A stretch of 64,000 bases of DNA from 73-13 sp035556075 (lineage in GTDB: Bacteria; Actinomycetota; Actinomycetes; Actinomycetales; Microbacteriaceae), in assembly GCA_035556075.1 (NCBI GenBank), contig DATMFQ010000013.1, forward strand, positions 20,231 through 84,230. Direction: 5' to 3'. This document shows positions 1 to 7,163 of the stretch, piece by piece (within the stretch, counting starts at the first letter, position 1; each line of letters opens with the position of its first letter). Below the pieces are notes generated by a model. The model had not been told where the DNA came from. It saw nothing but the letters and a program-made list of their open reading frames with translations, and did not search any database. Made by a program: the position numbers and the translations under genes.

Positions 1-2
1 GC

Positions 3-434
3 GCTGCGGCGCACATTCAGCGCAAAGCTCGCGAGCGGTTGCAGTCGATGATCGTGCCGGCCTTGGTCGAACTCAACAAGATCTTGGTGGCTCCCGGAAC
101 CTCAGACGGCGACAAGCTCCGTGCAATCTCGATGGTTCTCGATCGCACTGGCTACGGCAAAGAGTCGAACCACCTGCACACGGTCGAGGTCAAACCGTGG
201 GAGAAGACCATGGAAGCGATCGTTGTCGAGCTGTCCGGCGAGACCGAGGACGTCCAGGACGCCGAGATAGTCGAAGAGTCCGCCCTGCCTGCTCCCGAAC
301 CCTCCAAGCACGAGTTTGACGGCCCTCGGATAGGGCCTGGCATCGACGGGAACGTCACCGTTCTCAGTTCTGGCGTGCCCCACATCAAGAGCGATGTTGA
401 GCGACCCGCGCGAAGGAGACCCAACGATGACTGA
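3..434 (+). CDS. Phage terminase small subunit-like protein (5' end outside window)
   Basis: The reading frame is open from the first bases of the window, so the true start lies to the left. The first visible in-frame start is TTG at 39. The visible part has a helical stretch with the pattern VELNKIL...GDKLRAISMVLDRTGYG. This resembles the C-terminal half of phage terminase small subunits and related phage DNA-binding proteins, in which a helical repeat ends in LDRAGYG. A charged, proline-rich tail follows (residues about 75 to 131 counted from the TTG). No catalytic motif is expected in such a protein. If the family call is right it would recognise phage DNA for packaging. The assignment rests on this short pattern only. 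Confidence 0.5.
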   Translation, partial: AAAHIQRKARERLQSMIVPALVELNKILVAPGTSDGDKLRAISMVLDRTGYGKESNHLHTVEVKPWEKTMEAIVVELSGETEDVQDAEIVEESALPAPEPSKHEFDGPRIGPGIDGNVTVLSSGVPHIKSDVERPARRRPNDD

Positions 435-564
435 CAGTTCAAGGCGTGGGGAGTTCTCCCCGAACCCTCAGGCTCCCGAGCCGTACCCCAGTCCACTCGA
501 TCCTCCGAGCACATTTCGTGACTACCTCGAGTCCAAGTACGAGCATGATCATCCCGGTGGGTGA
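427..564 (+). CDS. Small hypothetical protein, 45 aa
   Basis: An ATG at 427 follows a good ribosome-binding site (GAAGGAG, about 412-418) and overlaps the end of the preceding gene by 8 bases. The product is 45 residues, proline- and serine-rich in the first half and acidic near the end (DYLESKYEHDHPGG). Tight coupling to the upstream gene and the RBS support translation. No family is recognised. The next small ORF starts inside its 3' end. Confidence 0.4.
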   Translation: MTDSSRRGEFSPNPQAPEPYPSPLDPPSTFRDYLESKYEHDHPGG

Positions 565-751
565 CCAGGGTTGGCGACTTCGCTCGGTGGGCGAAGGTGC
601 GTCGTGGGGCACCTACAAGCAGATCGTGTTCGCTGTCGCTCCCAACTGCCCCGACGCTGCCCATCCGACCCGTGACTGCGGTTGTAGAGCGTTCCGCAAC
701 CGGCACAGCGCGTTGAGCTACATTCGCCAGCACGACGACAGCGTCGCTTAG
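545..751 (+). CDS. Small hypothetical protein, 68 aa
   Basis: The ORF starts at ATG 545, overlapping the stop of the preceding small ORF, and encodes 68 residues beginning MIIPVGDQGW. It has two cysteines in a CGC pair and a basic, aromatic C-terminal half (RAFRNRHSALSYIRQHDD). The frame is open further upstream, but an earlier start would read through the preceding ORF in another frame without a ribosome-binding site. The likely mode of expression is translational coupling. The function is unknown. Confidence 0.4.
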   Translation: MIIPVGDQGWRLRSVGEGASWGTYKQIVFAVAPNCPDAAHPTRDCGCRAFRNRHSALSYIRQHDDSVA

Positions 752-792
752 GTTTCCTGGTATCGAATCAATCGAGGGCCACCAGAAAGTTG

Positions 793-816
793 CTCAGATC
801 GACGCTCAGCAACGCT
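793..816 (+). repeat. Inverted repeat copy 1 flanking replication module
   Basis: The 24 bases from 793 to 816 (starting CTCAGATCGACG, ending AGCAACGCT) are found in exact reverse complement at 3856-3879. A 24-base exact match within 10 kb is far beyond chance. Inside it, CGCTCAG recurs at a 10-base interval (CGCTCAG at 803 and 813), which gives it an operator or iteron flavour. The two copies bracket the HTH and primase-polymerase genes. Confidence 0.8.
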
Positions 817-891
817 CAGCCACGGTGCCGTTGCTCTAGGTCGATTCGATTGTCGCCGTAACAATTACGGCTCGATAACGAGCAGGTCAGC

Positions 892-920
892 TTGTAAATC
901 TCGACAACTGTCCGTATACA
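892..920 (+). promoter_or_regulatory. Probable sigma70 promoter for the HTH/replication operon
   Basis: TTGTAA (892-897) and TATACA (915-920) are separated by 17 bases, close to the vegetative consensus and unusual in a high-GC host. The first downstream gene starts at 1071. A similar arrangement, TTGTAA-17-TTTACA, precedes the gene at 4063, so both element operons may share promoter type. Confidence 0.6.
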
Positions 921-1070
921 ATTGTTGTATCGAACAAAGCGAAGGCGTCGCACTCAATCAAATCTGAGGAACGCGGCGAGGTTGGCACACCGGTAGCTGA
1001 CTCCCTGAAAGACGGGACCTAAGGCCGGGATAGACCTCTGGTCGATCACACCGATAGGTGGTGATCCCAG

Positions 1071-1367
1071 ATGGGTCTCCCATTCCGACGACAACCCCTC
1101 GGCGACCTTCTCCAGGCGCATGAGGTCACGTATCGTCAGGCCGCTCGTGCACTTAAGTGCAATGAAGGCCGAATCAACAACATGGTCGCTGGCCGTGTCT
1201 ATCCGACCGCGGTCGAGATCGACGCTCTCGAAGAGTTGATCGGGCTCCCGATCCAGACCATGTTCGACAACGAAGTGCTGAAGTTCTACAGCATCTACGG
1301 CAGCCGACACACTCGTGAGGGTCGAGCAGCTCGCGCGGCTAGTGCAGCTCAGGGGAGCGACCAGTGA
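1071..1367 (+). CDS. Helix-turn-helix protein
   Basis: This 98-residue protein has an XRE-like helix-turn-helix at about residues 12-60. It contains GDLLQAHEVTYRQAARALKC followed by NEGRINNMVAGR, in which the second helix pair carries the recognition helix. An AGGTGG ribosome-binding site precedes the ATG by about 11 bases. The C-terminal tail is basic and alanine-rich. It lies directly upstream of the replication gene and shares its promoter, which suggests a role in controlling replication or element gene expression. It could be an excisionase-like or copy-control protein; the sequence does not decide. Confidence 0.65.
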   Translation: MGLPFRRQPLGDLLQAHEVTYRQAARALKCNEGRINNMVAGRVYPTAVEIDALEELIGLPIQTMFDNEVLKFYSIYGSRHTREGRAARAASAAQGSDQ

Positions 1368-1477
1368 GCGCGCGGCTGGACGAGCAGGAGTCCGGTGCGC
1401 CGATCCCCGACGACCTCGTGGACTGGTTCGTGGCCTTCCTTCGGAGAGGGGAGGGCTCCAATGGCTCGCAGGCATGA
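1364..1477 (+). CDS. Very small hypothetical protein, 37 aa
   Basis: A GTG at 1364 overlaps the stop of the HTH gene in the GTGA arrangement typical of coupled genes. The ORF runs 37 residues, ends at 1477, and overlaps the ATG of the next gene at 1461. The product is acidic with an aromatic core (DLVDWFVAFLRRG). Overlap at both ends supports it, but its length makes chance possible. Confidence 0.3.
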   Translation: MSARLDEQESGAPIPDDLVDWFVAFLRRGEGSNGSQA

Positions 1478-1691
1478 GAAAAGGGCTGCCCTAGCGCGGA
1501 ACAACCCTCTCTCAACTGAAACTGAAACGACCAAGGAGCCATCGAGTTTCGAGTCGATTGTACTAGAAAACCCCAGATCAGATACGGAATTGCTGGCGAT
1601 CTTCGACGCTGCGGTCTATCGTGCTCTGCTCGTCGAGCAACAGAAGGTAACGGCGTTCTTGGCAGGTGATCGCCATGTTCACTCTCGATGA
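1461..1691 (+). CDS. Small hypothetical protein, 76 aa
   Basis: The ATG at 1461 is preceded by GGGGAGGG at 6-13 bases. The product is 76 residues. The basic N-terminus (MARRHEKRAALARNN) is followed by a helical stretch ending in AVYRALLVEQQKVTAFLAG. It overlaps the start of the primase-polymerase gene. An in-frame start further upstream exists but lacks a ribosome-binding site. The function is unknown; position suggests an accessory replication or regulatory peptide. Confidence 0.5.
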   Translation: MARRHEKRAALARNNPLSTETETTKEPSSFESIVLENPRSDTELLAIFDAAVYRALLVEQQKVTAFLAGDRHVHSR

Positions 1692-3486
1692 CCTCATGCA
1701 GTTCACGGAGCGAGGTTGGAGGATCTTCCCGGTCCGCCCAAACGCCAAGAACCCCTGGACGTTCAACGGTTACAAGGCAGGGACAACCAGCGCCACCCAA
1801 ATCAGTCAGTGGCTGGACGAAAAGCCGGACGCCAATTGGGGTGTCGCAACGGGGGCAGGGTCTGATCTGCTGGTAATCGACCTCGATACGAAGGGCGACG
1901 GGGAAGGGACTCTTCGGGCTTGGCTCGATGAGCGCCGGATACCGTGGCCGGTCACGTACTCGGTGCGAACTCCGAGTGGTGGTCTCCACTTGTACTTCCG
2001 TCATGTCGAGGGGTTGCGGAGTGCCGCGAGACTCATGCCAGGCGTCGACCTGAGAACTTCTGGCGGACTTGTCGTGCTCCCTGGTTCGACAATCGACGGG
2101 CGGTCTTACGTCGCGCTGAGCGACGCTGAGCGGGTCGAATACGCGCCAGACCTCCTGGTCGACGTTCTTCGAACGCGATCGCAGGACGAGTCGACGTGGG
2201 AGACACCTTCGAGCTGGACGGCGGGAGTCCCAGCAGGTCACAGAGATCGGTACTTGTTCCGGCTGGCGTGTGACCTTCGGCGGCGACTCAAGGACGACCG
2301 TGAACTCGTCACCCGGATCGTGCTGGAAGCTGCGGACAACTGCGACCCGCCATTCCGTCGCGAGGAGGCGTTGCGGAAGGTCCAGTCGGCGTTCGAGCAG
2401 GACCACTCGGACGGATTCGATCTGAGTCGCATGCCATTCCAGTCCGAGGACATCGACGTGTCCTCGCTGTATCTCGACGTCACCAAGGCGCTCGCGGGTG
2501 AACTCAAGCCAGTTGAGCCAGACGCCGGATCAACCCGAACGGACGGGCTGTACTTGCTTTACTCGGGGAAGGTCAACGGGCTGGTGGGTGACCCTGAATC
2601 GGGGAAAACCCTTATTGCCTTGGCGATGATCGTCGACACGCTCCGGCGTGGTGGAAACGCTGCCATCCTGGATCTCGACCACAACGGGATCGTCGAGATC
2701 CTGACGCGGCTGGTGGGGTTCGGTGCTGACAAGGACGTGCTCGCGGATCACGATAGGTTCCGGCTCGCAGCGCCAGAGTCCCGTGACGAGTACCTTGCCT
2801 TGCGCGATGACATTACGGACTGGTCGCCCTCTATAGTGCTCGTGGATAGCATCGGAGAACTTGGCGCGCTGTTTGGCGCGAACCTCAACCGCGACGAAGA
2901 GTACGCGCCGCTGAACCGTATGGCCGTCCAACCGTTCGCGACCGCCGGTAGCGCGGTCATCGCAGTCGACCACATGGCCAAGAACGAGCAATCACGATCC
3001 TTCGGCGCGGGAGGAACTATCCGTAAGAAGGCCGCGATGAACGGCGCCTACTACGAGGTTGCTCTCAGTGGCAGGGAGGGCTTCACGCGATCGCGAGGTG
3101 GCCGGGCGTACCTCAAGTTGAAGAAGGACCGCCCGGGTGGCATCAAGGATCAGAGTCCTGCCGAGCGTGATCCCGTCGTGGCGGAGTTCGTACTTGCGCC
3201 GCCAGGAATCGGTATCGAGTTCTCGACTTGGGCGTTCGAGTCGGGGGTCACCATCCAAGCCCGCCGTGCAGTTCAGGCCGAGGAGAAGTCAACCGCGATC
3301 CGCGACAAGGTTCTCAACGCGCTCGGAGAGAGTGAACTCAACACGACTGAGCTGAAGGCCGAGGTCTACAACGCCGGTGAAACCAACGACAACAAGCAGA
3401 CCGCGCTTATCCGTCAGATGGTCGACGATGGGCTGCTCGTCGTTCGTCAGCAAGGTACTGCGAGGTTCTACTCGCGCCGTCAGTGA
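1675..3486 (+). CDS. Bifunctional primase-polymerase with RecA-like ATPase (replication protein)
   Basis: This 603-residue protein joins two modules. Residues about 8-165 form a Prim-Pol domain of the D5/RepS-like archaeo-eukaryotic primase superfamily: GWRIFPVRPNAKNPW at 14-28, the metal-binding DLD at 69-71 (VIDLDTKGDG), and SGGLHLYF at 101-108 with the conserved His105. Residues about 290-480 form a RecA-like ATPase with Walker A GDPESGKT (305-312) and Walker B IVLVDS (Asp391). The C-terminus (about 540-603) looks like a winged helix (TTELKAEVYNAG...QMVDDGLLVVRQQG). Such fusions prime DNA synthesis and unwind the origin of plasmids, satellites and phages. I chose ATG 1675; an in-frame GTG at 1666 is possible. 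A repeat cluster follows immediately downstream. Confidence 0.88.
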   Translation: MFTLDDLMQFTERGWRIFPVRPNAKNPWTFNGYKAGTTSATQISQWLDEKPDANWGVATGAGSDLLVIDLDTKGDGEGTLRAWLDERRIPWPVTYSVRTPSGGLHLYFRHVEGLRSAARLMPGVDLRTSGGLVVLPGSTIDGRSYVALSDAERVEYAPDLLVDVLRTRSQDESTWETPSSWTAGVPAGHRDRYLFRLACDLRRRLKDDRELVTRIVLEAADNCDPPFRREEALRKVQSAFEQDHSDGFDLSRMPFQSEDIDVSSLYLDVTKALAGELKPVEPDAGSTRTDGLYLLYSGKVNGLVGDPESGKTLIALAMIVDTLRRGGNAAILDLDHNGIVEILTRLVGFGADKDVLADHDRFRLAAPESRDEYLALRDDITDWSPSIVLVDSIGELGALFGANLNRDEEYAPLNRMAVQPFATAGSAVIAVDHMAKNEQSRSFGAGGTIRKKAAMNGAYYEVALSGREGFTRSRGGRAYLKLKKDRPGGIKDQSPAERDPVVAEFVLAPPGIGIEFSTWAFESGVTIQARRAVQAEEKSTAIRDKVLNALGESELNTTELKAEVYNAGETNDNKQTALIRQMVDDGLLVVRQQGTARFYSRRQ

Positions 3487-3529
3487 TGCGGGCGACGGAG
3501 ACGGATTTGTCGGGTTATATGAGGGACTT

Positions 3530-3610
3530 CCAACCAAGCCAACCAGTGCCAACCAACCAAGCGTTTGCTTCCAACCAACCAACCCCACCCCGTAGGGGTT
3601 GGTTGGAAGC
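3530..3610 (+). repeat. CCAACCA iteron-like cluster with long hairpin
   Basis: The heptamer CCAACCA occurs at 3530, 3539, 3549, 3553, 3571 and 3575. The last copies form the left arm of a hairpin: 3567-3580 (GCTTCCAACCAACC) pairs perfectly with 3597-3610 across a 16-base loop that itself contains CCCC and GGGG able to pair. No U-run follows, so an ordinary terminator is less likely than a protein-binding or single-strand initiation site. It begins 44 bases after the replication gene. Confidence 0.65.
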
Positions 3611-3855
3611 AATCGTTGATTTGCATCCCCTTTCAGCCCGTGTCTTGGTTGCATAGAGTTGTGCGCATTTCGTAAGCGCGATCTCTAAAGCCGAAGGCCT
3701 ACGAAACTGGAAGCTAAGGACCGTAACGGCCTAGGTGCTGTCGCTTGAGTCGCTTTGAGGGACTTTGGAGAAGGATTTGACTGTCTTGTCTCCGAATCAG
3801 GCAGGGCGAAAATCTACCTACGATCGCCTTCTCCGATCACGTAGAGCACGTGTCC

Positions 3856-3879
3856 AGCGTTGCTGAGCGTCGATCTGAG
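3856..3879 (-). repeat. Inverted repeat copy 2 flanking replication module
   Basis: This is the exact reverse complement of 793-816. With that copy it encloses the HTH, small and primase-polymerase genes plus the CCAACCA cluster. Flanking bases differ on both sides, so the match is limited to 24 bases. The long intervening distance (3 kb) rules out a simple transcript hairpin. Confidence 0.8.
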
Positions 3880-3950
3880 ACGATTTCCGCAAGGGTTGGT
3901 TGTTCGATATTCAACCCAAATTTAAGCCTCTCTAACCTGCCTCGTAAAGC

Positions 3951-3979
3951 TTGTAAAGCATTCGTTGGAATGTTTTACA
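3951..3979 (+). promoter_or_regulatory. Possible promoter upstream of the 4063 operon
   Basis: TTGTAA (3951-3956) and TTTACA (3974-3979) are spaced by 17 bases in an AT-rich tract, echoing the promoter at 892-920. The first gene downstream starts at 4063, giving a leader of roughly 75 bases that includes the inverted repeat at 4013-4036. Confidence 0.4.
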
Positions 3980-4012
3980 TGTGTATTGCTTCCTAGTTTA
4001 ATTGTTGTAACA

Positions 4013-4036
4013 GGATTCGAACATACATACGAATCC
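4013..4036. promoter_or_regulatory. Inverted repeat, possible operator
   Basis: GGATTCG (4013-4019) and CGAATCC (4030-4036) are perfect 7-base arms around a 10-base AT-rich spacer. It lies between the putative promoter and the ribosome-binding site of the 4063 gene, a position suited to a repressor operator. No regulator can be assigned. Confidence 0.4.
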
Positions 4037-4062
4037 GCTAACGATTGAACGAAGGAATGAAT

Positions 4063-4257
4063 ATGAACGAGTACGCAGCGCGGAACCTCCTTGCCGAAAC
4101 GCTCAACAGCGAACAACTCGAAGCACTTGCCATCCTCATGAAGGCAACGGACGCGACTGACGAGCTGAGCACGACGCTCTACGAGGGGCTGATGGTTGGT
4201 CGCCGTCGAGCTGACGCGGATCTCTTCGTGGACACGTTCATTGGGGCAACGGAGTGA
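4063..4257 (+). CDS. Small hypothetical protein, 64 aa
   Basis: I chose ATG 4063 because GAAGGA ends 6 bases upstream. ATG 4057 and TTG 4045 are in frame but badly placed relative to that site. The 64 residues are acidic and helical (MNEYAARNLLAETLNSEQLE). The stop overlaps the GTG start of the next gene, so it is the first gene of a tightly coupled trio with 4254-4646 and the serine recombinase. The function is unknown. Confidence 0.6.
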   Translation: MNEYAARNLLAETLNSEQLEALAILMKATDATDELSTTLYEGLMVGRRRADADLFVDTFIGATE

Positions 4258-4646
4258 CCTCCGATCTCTACTGGAAGGGATACCACCGCACCCTTGCCAC
4301 GATTCGAGCCGAGAGACCAGCGACCTTTGCCGGACTCAAGCTGATCCTCGACAGGTTCGACCGTCCGAGCGCCGGCGACGCGTTCTTCCCTGGCGGAGCT
4401 GATGACACCCTTGCCGACGCGCTCTCCGACGCTGGGTGGTCCGTGAAGTTCGAGGAAGGGGACTACCTCTACACGGCTGTCCACCCAGAGTCGGGGGCCG
4501 TCGTGCAACACGTCGAGGGCGACCTCTATTGTCTGCTCGAAGGCCACGTCGCGCCGCGTGGTGCAACGGTCGCGACTGTCGAGGGCGTGGTCATTGCCGA
4601 GCAGCGCCACATCGACCTTGCGAACGGGGACGAGCCATGGAGGTAA
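4254..4646 (+). CDS. Hypothetical protein, 130 aa
   Basis: A GTG start at 4254 overlaps the preceding stop by four bases, and the 3' end overlaps the serine recombinase start by ten. The protein is soluble and acidic, with glycine-rich turns and a C-terminal half of likely beta strands (WSVKFEEGDYLYTAVHPESG, GATVATVEGVVIAEQRHIDL). No known family is recognised. Coupling to a recombinase suggests an accessory or regulatory partner, which is inference from position only. Confidence 0.65.
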   Translation: MTSDLYWKGYHRTLATIRAERPATFAGLKLILDRFDRPSAGDAFFPGGADDTLADALSDAGWSVKFEEGDYLYTAVHPESGAVVQHVEGDLYCLLEGHVAPRGATVATVEGVVIAEQRHIDLANGDEPWR

Positions 4647-5254
4647 TCGGCTACCTGCGCGTGTCCACGACGGACCAAGAGCATGGGATCGACGCGCAAC
4701 GTAACTCGATCTGTCTCGAAGCCGAGCGCAGAGGATGGGAGGTGACCTGGCTGGAAGACTCTGGGAGATCCGGCAAGTCCCTCGATCGCCCTGCCGTTCG
4801 CGAAGCTCTCGCCATGCTCGAACGGGGGGACGCAGTTGCCCTTGCCGTCTCTAAGCTCGATCGGTTGACGAGATCGGTCCACGACTTCTCCGGTCTACTC
4901 TCGACTGCGAGCTCTCAAGGTTGGGGACTGATCATGCTCGACCTCGGAGTCGACACGACGACGCCCGCAGGCAAACTGGTCGCCAACGTCGTTGCCGCAG
5001 TCGCAGAGTGGGAACGCGACATGATCGCCCTGCGTACGAGGGAAGGTCTCGCGGCTGCAAGAGCAAAGGGCGTCCGTCTCGGAGCGCCGTCGCGTCAAGA
5101 TCCGTCAACGGTTGAGCGCATCCAGGTACTCCGCAACGACGGCATGACCTATCGCGCGATTGCCGACGTCCTCAACGATTCAGCAGTCCCGTTGCCGTCT
5201 GGCGGGTCTCGGTGGCATCCGGCGAGCGTTCGGCTCGCGAGCAGGGCAGTTTAG
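4637..5254 (+). CDS. Small serine recombinase (resolvase/invertase family)
   Basis: This 205-residue protein has a resolvase N-terminal catalytic domain: IGYLRVSTTDQ with nucleophile Ser10, then LEDSGRSGKSLDRPAV, AVSKLDRLTRS (the conserved DRLxR motif), and the long helix AVAEWERDMIALRTREGLAAARAKG. Residues about 160-205 form the DNA-binding helix-turn-helix (TYRAIADVLN). The length is that of resolvases and invertases, not of integrases. It overlaps the gene before it. The 24-bp inverted repeats at 793 and 3856 are conceivable sites, but they lack the dyad symmetry expected of resolvase sites. Confidence 0.85.
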   Translation: MEVIGYLRVSTTDQEHGIDAQRNSICLEAERRGWEVTWLEDSGRSGKSLDRPAVREALAMLERGDAVALAVSKLDRLTRSVHDFSGLLSTASSQGWGLIMLDLGVDTTTPAGKLVANVVAAVAEWERDMIALRTREGLAAARAKGVRLGAPSRQDPSTVERIQVLRNDGMTYRAIADVLNDSAVPLPSGGSRWHPASVRLASRAV

Positions 5255-5802
5255 TTGTCAAAGAACTCGTCCGTGTCAGCCGTGTCGGCCGCGCGTTGGG
5301 TCGCCAAGTCTGACTGATGGACAACCTTGACCAGCTCGAATAGCACCACAACAAGTCGCACCGCACCGTGCCCTGCCAGTAAGACGCAGAGCTCGAGCAA
5401 CCAGGCAGACAGTCCAATCGCTCCGGCAGTCGCGGCCACCGCGGCCATGAAAGCCCCGAACGCTGCAATCAGTGGAGTCGTGACAACTGACATCCAATTT
5501 CGCTGGAGGCTGGTAGCCGCCTTCAAGCGAACCTTTCGAAAGCGCTCGTCGTCGCTGCTGAGACCAAAGACCACGACGACGCCAGCGAAACCACCGACCA
5601 TCGCTGCAACGCCTGCGACGCCGATGGCTAGTTGCGCGACCGCGTTGGATCGGTCGTCGTCCGGAACTGCGCTGAATAGCTGGGCGGGTGCGAGCCATGG
5701 CAGCCACAGAAGCGATACGAGGAAGTGCGCAACAACAATTAGTGTCAGTACTAGAGTTACCGCGCTCGGATGGTCCAGCAGGAACGATGCGATGCGTCTC
5801 AT
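5251..5802 (-). CDS. Membrane protein of unknown function, element cargo
   Basis: This 183-residue protein has about four hydrophobic segments: roughly 15-33, 55-80 and two between 103 and 158. A short charged C-terminus (QSDLATQRAADTADTDEFFDN) follows. The start is ATG 5802 with GGCGGGTGA upstream. It lies 32 bases downstream of the 307-residue gene on the same strand and probably shares its transcript. Its 3' end overlaps that of the convergent recombinase by four bases. A small multi-pass protein paired with a soluble protein next to an integrase is a pattern seen in phage-defence and toxin systems, but no domain confirms this. Confidence 0.65.
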   Translation of the reverse strand: MRRIASFLLDHPSAVTLVLTLIVVAHFLVSLLWLPWLAPAQLFSAVPDDDRSNAVAQLAIGVAGVAAMVGGFAGVVVVFGLSSDDERFRKVRLKAATSLQRNWMSVVTTPLIAAFGAFMAAVAATAGAIGLSAWLLELCVLLAGHGAVRLVVVLFELVKVVHQSDLATQRAADTADTDEFFDN

Positions 5803-5834
5803 ATGTTCACCCGCCTGTCACGCTAGCTATAGCG

Positions 5835-6758
5835 TCAGACACCGGATTCGTTGAAGTCCTGTACGGCCTTTGAGATCGCGCTCAGCACAGCCGAAGAGTC
5901 CGATCGTTGATCGGGGCTAACCTGCCATGAAGCCTTCCGAACCACGTGATCCTCGAACAAGTTGTGCGTCTCGTTCCGCAGTTTTCCGTGTTCGTCTTCG
6001 ACCACCATGTTGACCACGGCCCGACGAGCGAGGTTCTGGCTGCTTATTCGAGTAGCGATGCGCTTGATGAGGTTCTTGTCTGCGGTCGTCCCGTTGTTTC
6101 TGCCGAGCGACCACCCGACGTAGAAGGTGCCAACAGACGGTCCTTCGGCGCGAACACTCTCTACAGCGTCCAGGAGTGGAAGATCGTCGCCGTCAGGGAG
6201 CTCCTTATCTGCATCTAACGCGAATTCCACCCCGACGGCGCCCTTAGAGTCCAGTAGCCGCTGAAGCGCGTTCTCGTCGATCACCGGACGGAACCGTATG
6301 GCCCTACCTTTGGGAATCAAGCCGAGCGTGAGGTTGAGCCAGTGGGCGACGGTTTCGTGGCGAGTCGATCGGCCGGGGCTCATGATGGCGACCCGCCCGG
6401 AGGTCAGAAACGGTACGACAAACGTCGGCTCGGAGACACGTCGATTACCAGAGAGGATGAGAGGGGCTACAGCCCCCGAGTCGAGATCAGTTTCTTCGAT
6501 GTGTTCTGAGAGGTCGCGAATCCGTCCGACCTGCAGGTGAGTGATCGCCGGGCTTGCTGGACGGAACACGGCGCCGTAGTACTGCCTCTGGCCGATCCTG
6601 CTTGTCCGCGACTTGGCATCTGGCAAACCTTCGAGCTTTGTCAGAGCTTTCGTCCAGAAGGTCGGTTTGACAGTCTTAGTTCGCGCCGGCTCCGTGCTCG
6701 TCGCCGCATACTCAAGAACTGTGTCGTAGAACTTCACTTCCTTGGTGACCTTGGCCAA
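5835..6758 (-). CDS. Unknown 307-aa protein, element cargo, TTG start
   Basis: The start is TTG at 6758 (L-A-K-V-T-K), placed 5-6 bases after a near-perfect GGGGGAGGA ribosome-binding site; no better ATG is nearby. The protein is soluble and of mixed alpha/beta type. It begins with a strand KEVKFYDTVLEY and has a likely core at VGTFYVGWSLGR (about 215-226). Its layout is reminiscent of the uncharacterised phage-island families annotated as domains of unknown function that begin with a K-V-x-F-Y-x-V strand; I cannot name one with certainty. It is followed by the membrane protein at 5802 and preceded by an XRE regulator on the same strand. Confidence 0.65.
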   Translation of the reverse strand: MAKVTKEVKFYDTVLEYAATSTEPARTKTVKPTFWTKALTKLEGLPDAKSRTSRIGQRQYYGAVFRPASPAITHLQVGRIRDLSEHIEETDLDSGAVAPLILSGNRRVSEPTFVVPFLTSGRVAIMSPGRSTRHETVAHWLNLTLGLIPKGRAIRFRPVIDENALQRLLDSKGAVGVEFALDADKELPDGDDLPLLDAVESVRAEGPSVGTFYVGWSLGRNNGTTADKNLIKRIATRISSQNLARRAVVNMVVEDEHGKLRNETHNLFEDHVVRKASWQVSPDQRSDSSAVLSAISKAVQDFNESGV

Positions 6759-6877
6759 GATTCCTCCCCCTGCTCGTGAGAGTCACAGTAGCGGGAATCG
6801 GTCGGGCGGGGTGGTTCGACGCGATTTGGTGCTATTGCGAAGGTCCATCGTTATGCGGTCTCGTGGGCGCGTCAGTT

Positions 6878-7105
6878 TCACTCGAATAGGTCGCGAACCT
6901 TGAGTTCCAATGATTCGGCAAGCCGGTGGATGTTGTCGAGGCTGACGTTGCGTTCGCCTCGCTCCACCTGCCCGACGTAACTCCGGTCGAGTTCGGCTCG
7001 ATGCGCCAACTCTTCCTGGCTGAAGCCACTCTCGCGACGCAGCTCGCGGACGCGCGCACCGAACGCCTTGCGTTGCGCAAGCTGTTTCGAAGTGACGGTC
7101 GGCAC
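6878..7105 (-). CDS. XRE-family regulator (controller- or repressor-like)
   Basis: This 75-residue protein is almost entirely an HTH_3 domain: GARVRELRRESGFSQEELA, then RSYVGQVERGERNVSLDNI, with helices 2 and 3 clearly visible. Its size and pattern match controller (C) proteins of restriction-modification systems and small phage repressors. The start is GTG at 7105. It faces a divergent gene at 7164 across a short region with a dyad (AGTCC-AC-GGACT), the natural place for its operator. It precedes the 307-residue and membrane-protein genes on the same strand, so it may control both directions. Confidence 0.8.
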   Translation of the reverse strand: MPTVTSKQLAQRKAFGARVRELRRESGFSQEELAHRAELDRSYVGQVERGERNVSLDNIHRLAESLELKVRDLFE

Positions 7106-7133
7106 TACTCAACCGTCGGCATGTGAGGTCTAT

Positions 7134-7152
7134 GAGTCCACGGACTATAAGT
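7134..7152. promoter_or_regulatory. Dyad between divergent cargo genes, candidate operator
   Basis: AGTCC and GGACT are separated by two bases, and flanking TAT/ATA bases extend the symmetry with one offset. The spacing resembles controller-protein boxes, which carry GACT/AGTC half-sites. A TATAAG sequence follows about 12 bases before the ATG at 7164, so the + strand transcript is probably leaderless or nearly so. Confidence 0.4.
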
Positions 7153-7163
7153 ACCATCAGGGC

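Larger units (their letters stand above)
752..1070. other. Intergenic region with one arm of an inverted repeat and a promoter
   Basis: These 319 bases hold no convincing gene. They contain one copy of a 24-bp sequence (793-816) whose exact inverted copy lies at 3856-3879, a sigma70-type promoter (892-920), and an AT-rich patch around 915-930 that contrasts with the flanks. The region precedes the HTH gene and the replication gene, so it probably drives that operon. Confidence 0.6.
3487..4062. other. Non-coding region with iteron-like repeats; candidate replication origin
   Basis: These 576 bases downstream of the replication gene contain no convincing gene. They hold a cluster of CCAACCA repeats ending in a hairpin (3530-3610), the second arm of the 24-bp inverted repeat (3856-3879), an AT-rich stretch (about 3915-4030), a probable promoter, and a small perfect inverted repeat (4013-4036). 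Repeats, an AT-rich tract and adjacency to a primase/helicase gene are the usual ingredients of a replication origin, so this is the best origin candidate in the element. Confidence 0.55.

Noticed and set aside
4637..5254. Small serine recombinase as the element's integrase
   Set aside because: It is resolvase-sized and lacks the recombinase, zinc-ribbon and coiled-coil parts; the 517-aa enzyme at the element end is the integrase.
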